Of a stretch of 22,887 nt of DNA, positions 19,434 through 22,887 are shown piece by piece. A program made the translations under genes and the position numbers. Each line of letters starts with the position of its first letter. Position 1 is the stretch's first letter. The notes under the pieces are model-generated. The model saw only the letters and a list, made by a program, of their open reading frames with translations. It was not told where the DNA came from and did not search any database. The stretch comes from Chara braunii (taxonomy: Eukaryota > Streptophyta > Charophyceae > Charales > Characeae), in contig BFEA01001103.1 of NCBI GenBank assembly GCA_003427395.1, positions 1,841-24,727 of the forward strand, read 5' to 3'.

Positions 19434-19434
19434 C

Positions 19435-19471
<37 letters not shown>

Positions 19472-19472
19472 C
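19434..19472 (+). repeat. (TTGA)n tetranucleotide repeat
   Basis: About nine units of TTGA/GATT. Element B has three units in the same place after its primer site, so this is a shared feature expanded here. Confidence 0.9.
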
Positions 19473-19706
19473 AATAAAGTAGGAATTCGTGAAATTTCTG
19501 CAAAAAACAATTCCGTTCTACTAAAGTTGTCACCTTGATTAGCACTAATTAACACTAACCCCGGATTTGCGCTAATCATGAATTAGCGCTAATCCACGAG
19601 TAGCGTTCCAAGTTCTAACCCTAATCAAGATTAACAACTAATTAACGGATTAAAGTTTTGCAAATTGTTTTTCTTTCATTTTCTTTCTGTTGTCAGTTAC
19701 TTTCGG

Positions 19707-19972
19707 TATTTTCCAAATCCGTGAATTTTGGAAACCCGAGAAATCCGCAAACTCCGCGCATTTCGGAATCCCGAAAATTTCGGCATTCCGCGAAATCCGT
19801 GAATTCCTGAAATTCCGAAAATTTCGGTCTTTCGTGAAATCCACGAAATCCACGAATTCCGAGAATTCCGCGAATTCTGGAAATTTCCGTCTTCCACGAA
19901 TTCCATGGAATCCGGAATTTCATGAATTTAGGAAATCCCAAAAATCTCGGCACTCCGTGAATTCTGCGGAAA
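19707..19972. repeat. Degenerate GAATTCCG/GAAATCCG tract
   Basis: Many short words such as GAATTCCG, GAAATCC and AAATTTCGG recur every 8-10 bases, often as GAATTC palindromes. The tract is open in frames on both strands, giving Phe/Arg/Lys/Asn-rich translations, which is the mark of a low-complexity repeat and not of a gene. Confidence 0.75.
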
Positions 19973-20533
19973 TACGAAAGTAGCAATCCACGATTAGGAC
20001 AATTTTCGGTTTTTGCTTCAGAATTAGGTCTTCCAAAAGATCCGTTGTAAGAGTTGGCTGTTCATACACTGCCAGAGCTTTACGATTTCCCCTCAGTCTG
20101 AAATTCCAAATTCTGTGTCTAAACTTTGTATGGGTTTCTAACTTTCTAGAAATTAGGGTATTGCAGATTTCATTTTTCAAAAATCGTGATTTGTTTTCAT
20201 CGAGATATTTCGATTTTTTTCTTGGCATACTACTCCAAGAAATTCTTTTCTAAAAATTTCAATTATCTTCACAAATTTATAACTGAAATTTCGCAGTACT
20301 CTTCCTAATTCCGTTAACGAGTGAAATCCGTTTTTTCTTACTGCTCGTTATCTGATAGATGCCTCACTAATTCTCAAATCGACAGATTTCAAAAAAAAAA
20401 AAAAAAAAAAAAAGAGATCTTTTTCTTTTTCATTTTTTTTCTGTTGATTAGTACCCGGGATTGGAAAGTGCAGTACAGTTGTTTGCCTGTCTGTGTGTTT
20501 TCTTCCCACCCCTCTTTGTACTACCTCAGGAAA

Positions 20534-20640
20534 TGCCACGTCAGCAAGTGCCCATGTCAGCAAGTGCCCATGTCAGCAAGTGCCCATGTCAGCAAGTGCC
20601 ACGTCAGCAGCCGGGCCACGTCAGCCATTGCTGCGTCAGC
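20534..20640 (+). repeat. CCAYGTCAGCA array upstream of element C gag
   Basis: About seven copies of a CCACGTCAGCA or CCATGTCAGCA core, the first five at 15-16 bp spacing, the last two looser. The core matches the element B array in sense orientation. Confidence 0.88.
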
Positions 20641-20753
20641 CGACACAGTACAGCTAACCGCAGCTTATGCTCCAACGCAGCAAACGCATCGCAGCACGTG
20701 AAGGGTGGGCAGCCGCGGCAGACTAGCAGCTACCCTTGCCCCTCCCCTCTGCA

Positions 20754-22237
20754 ATGGAGGCACAGGGCAACCCCACGGTGGACAATGCCGCATCCGGCAG
20801 TCCACGCGAGGTGTGCAGCACGAACCCCCTGGTCCCACAGGTCCAGCAGGTGAGTTCCACTCACCTGCCGGAGCCCTCGACACTGCGCCAGTCCGGCAGC
20901 AGGGTGAGACAATGACGGCCTTCATGGCCCGCCTGTCCACCTACATGGAGCAAGTACAAGAGGAACAACGACGCGAGGCGGCAGCCGAAGCCACACGCCT
21001 CAACGCCACTGCATGTGATGCGGAGCAACGACGCCGGCAGCACGCCGAAGCAGCTGCCAACCATAATAAAGCTTGACGAGATGCCGCATCTGTCCTCATG
21101 CAGCAGGAAGCTGTCCATGCCGCCGCACTCCAGGAGTGGAATTTTGTTCCGAGCGAGACGCACACGGAACCGACTGCGGAGGAACGGACCAAGTCAGCCC
21201 TCGCCAAAGTCATGCACCAAGTCATCCTTACTTGCAACTGGCAACAAGTGGAGTTGGCTCGGCAGGCACATATCATTTCAGATCACGAGGAGACTATCAA
21301 GAGTTTCCACGCCCGCCTTGAGGAATTGGAGAAGGATGACGTGCCCCACAGGTACATGGCATCCTCAAGCACCGATCCATCGATCCGCGAACTAGAGGAA
21401 CAAACGGATCACCTGGTAGTGCTCATCGGCAATCTGCACCACTTTCAACGGCCGGCGACCATCAGTCAACAAATGGCCGCAGTACAGGCTGAACTGCGTC
21501 AGCTGCAGCAGCAACCAACCTGGACCTGCAACAACATGCCGCCCAGACTATACCTGTACAAGATGCCAAAGTTCAGCATCGAGAAGTTCGATGACTACCA
21601 CAAGGCGGACCCCGTGACTTGGTGGCAGGGCTTCACCAACGAGCTCTCCATTCACTTAGTCCCGCCAGAATAGAAGATCTCAGCTCTTAACCTTTGCAGC
21701 ACCGGTGCCAGCCAAGTGTGGCTCAACCACCTGGCACAAATCGAAGGCGTCGAGGTCGCAGCCCTCTACACCAAGTACACTTGGAAGGTCGTCACCGAGA
21801 AGTGGCGGAAGCGCTTCATTGTTGACGACGCTCAAGGCAAAGGCGCGAACCCGATCTTCACCATGCACCAAGGCAGCCAGCCAACACGTGAATGGCTAAC
21901 GGAGTGGCAGAAAATTGTGACAATCCCAAATCTGGATATACCATTCGTGCATCTTCGTCGCGAATTCTTCCAACGGTCGGTTGGCGCATTGAGCACGGCC
22001 CTTGGGGAGCGCAGCTTGTACACAGACTTTGACCAAATCGTAGACAAGGCGCGCGAAGTAATCCAATCAGATCGGTGGGCCGCCAACGAGCGGCGAACCC
22101 AACTGAATTTTGTGGAGAAGGGCAAAGGCCCGCGGATGCAGCAAGTCGCTGCGGTCCCATCAGATGGACAAGATGATGACCAGGCGCTGACTCACGAGTC
22201 TAGTGAAGGAGACGGAGTCAACGTCCTTCCGCCATGA
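20754..22237 (+). pseudogene. gag: Element C gag, broken by stops
   Basis: The frame carrying ATG 20912 runs on past TGA 21074 and TAG 21671 to TGA 22235. An ATG at 20754 in a neighbouring frame is a plausible original start, which would need a frameshift before 20900. The first third is an Ala/Glu/Arg-rich coiled coil. Then come helices with heptads (21240-21420), a Gln-rich stretch, and the Retrotrans_gag domain: KMPKFSIEKFDDY, DPVTWWQGF, QVWLNHLAQIEG, TEKWRKRF and LTEWQKIVTIPNLDIPF. Element B gag has the same blocks. No CCHC knuckle follows in this frame. Confidence 0.88.
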
Positions 22238-22764
22238 CGCAGCAACAAGAAGAAGAAGGCAAAATTCACATACCACAAGCGAAACAGGAACACCGTGATG
22301 ATTGTATCCTCGGACAGAGCCTACGCTCGTAACCTCATCTTTCTCAACAGTCTGAAGTGCAAGAAAGGAGTAGTAACAATCACAGGCTGGAATGCGAGAA
22401 GAGCACCACAACCGGACGCATCACGCCATAGGCAGATTATGCTGCGAAACAATGTTTGGGTTCAGTTTGATAACAATGCAGAAGGTTTATACAGTTTCGT
22501 TGAGAGAAGACTCGCTGAGGCATATCCAAACAACCCAGCCCTAGAGTGGTTTTCATCGGGTCCAAACTTCCTTGCTCCAAATCATGACTCTAGGATTGCG
22601 TGCTTGCAAACAACCTCAGGCATCCCCCCCCGGTTCCTAGACGCTTGGTACTTTAAGAAGAACGGACAAAAACTCACGATTTATTGTCCACAAAATCCAA
22701 CTCTCGATGTTTCAAGTGCAGGACAAAGGGTCACCTGGGCACAGACAGAAACTGCCCCTTAAAC
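22238..22764 (+). CDS. Unrecognised open frame downstream of element C gag
   Basis: The frame is the same as gag and is separated from it by a single TGA. It is open from 22238 to a stop at 22762-22764; the first ATG is at 22295, giving 155 residues. A Lys/Arg-rich start (SNKKKKAKFTYHKRNRN) is followed by a mixed globular-looking stretch with many aromatic residues and no coiled coil, transmembrane segment or zinc knuckle. Nothing in it looks like a protease, RT or envelope domain, which would be expected or possible here. It may be a captured host fragment, a diverged capsid-downstream domain, or chance. I do not recognise it. Confidence 0.4.
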
Positions 22765-22887
22765 CACCAGTACCTCGCTCAACTATCAAGTCCGAGGCTC
22801 GGACTACCGATAGCCCGATGATTCCCGAGCCTCGGACTTTATTGTCGAGCCTCGGACAACCGTTAGTACAACACAAGAAAAAAAAAA
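22765..22887. other. Window end with three CCGAGSCTCGG palindromes
   Basis: GTCCGAGGCTCGGAC (22790-22804), CCGAGCCTCGG (22825-22835) and CGAGCCTCGG (22846-22855) are near-identical palindromes in 70 bases. The window ends in a run of ten A. No gene is seen. Confidence 0.7.

Larger units (their letters stand above)
19395..20753 (+). other. Element C leader
   Basis: About 1.36 kb without a believable gene. It holds a TTGA array, an AT-rich degenerate tract with GAATTC-like words, a poly(A) run at 20391-20413 followed by a T-rich run, and a CCACGTCAGCA array just before gag. The layout parallels the leader of element B but is longer. Confidence 0.7.
8816..22887 (+). mobile_element. Element C: Ty3/gypsy-type LTR retrotransposon, interrupted and cut by the window end
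   Basis: The LTR starts TGTGGCATAC (8816) and ends GTATGCGACA (19379), ends that are inverted in nine of ten bases. It is followed by a primer site (19383), a leader and gag in the same orientation. Element B interrupts the LTR. No pol or second LTR is present in the window. Its LTR and gag are recognisably related to those of element B. Confidence 0.85.

Noticed and set aside
19690-19986. Overlapping ~97-residue frames on both strands
   Set aside because: Low-complexity palindromic repeat gives open frames in both directions.
20391-20413. Poly(A) run taken as the end of a LINE or processed pseudogene
   Set aside because: No upstream coding remnant or target duplication, and it lies within the continuous leader of element C.

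Overview
This window is repeat-dense eukaryotic DNA, most likely from a plant or streptophyte alga. It is built almost entirely from three Ty3/gypsy LTR retrotransposons, and I see no host gene I can name. The plant-lineage call rests on chromodomain-bearing Ty3/gypsy pol genes, initiator-tRNA-Met-type primer sites and very long LTRs with GA/CA microsatellites. The species cannot be fixed from sequence alone; a charophyte is one possibility.

Layout. Element A (+ strand) fills 1-8379. Its 5' LTR is cut by the window start (1-636). It is followed by a primer-binding site, a 1.2-kb leader, gag, protease, RT, RNase H and integrase-chromodomain, a polypurine tract, and the 3' LTR (7379-8379). All its genes are broken by nonsense changes, frameshifts and small deletions, and two catalytic motifs are altered. 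A 436-bp spacer follows, with a weak SINE-like piece. Element C (+ strand) starts at 8816. Its 5' LTR is split in two (8816-9597 and 18991-19379) by element B (- strand, 9918-18990). B has two LTRs of 1288 and 1353 bp, a full gag-PR-RT-RNase H-IN-chromodomain set with canonical catalytic residues, and several stops and frameshifts. After C's LTR come its primer site, an AT-rich leader, a broken gag, and an unrecognised open frame (22238-22764) where nucleocapsid and protease would be expected.

Assembly problem. Positions 9598-9635 are a perfect Nextera mate-pair junction adapter. Positions 9636-9843 repeat 5568-5775 of element A and are followed by a single N. The geometry is that of an untrimmed mate-pair read from a circularised fragment of about 4.03 kb. 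Positions 9598-9844 should not be read as genome sequence, and the distance between 9597 and 9918 is unknown.

How the parts relate. B and C are relatives: they share LTR architecture, a TTGA repeat after the primer site, an AT-rich leader, and a tandem array with the core CCACRTCAGCA just upstream of gag. C must be older than B, which landed in its LTR. No new defence, RNA or metabolic system is visible. The points most worth following are the conserved leader array, the unexplained frame downstream of C gag, the shared variant primer site, and the assembly chimera.
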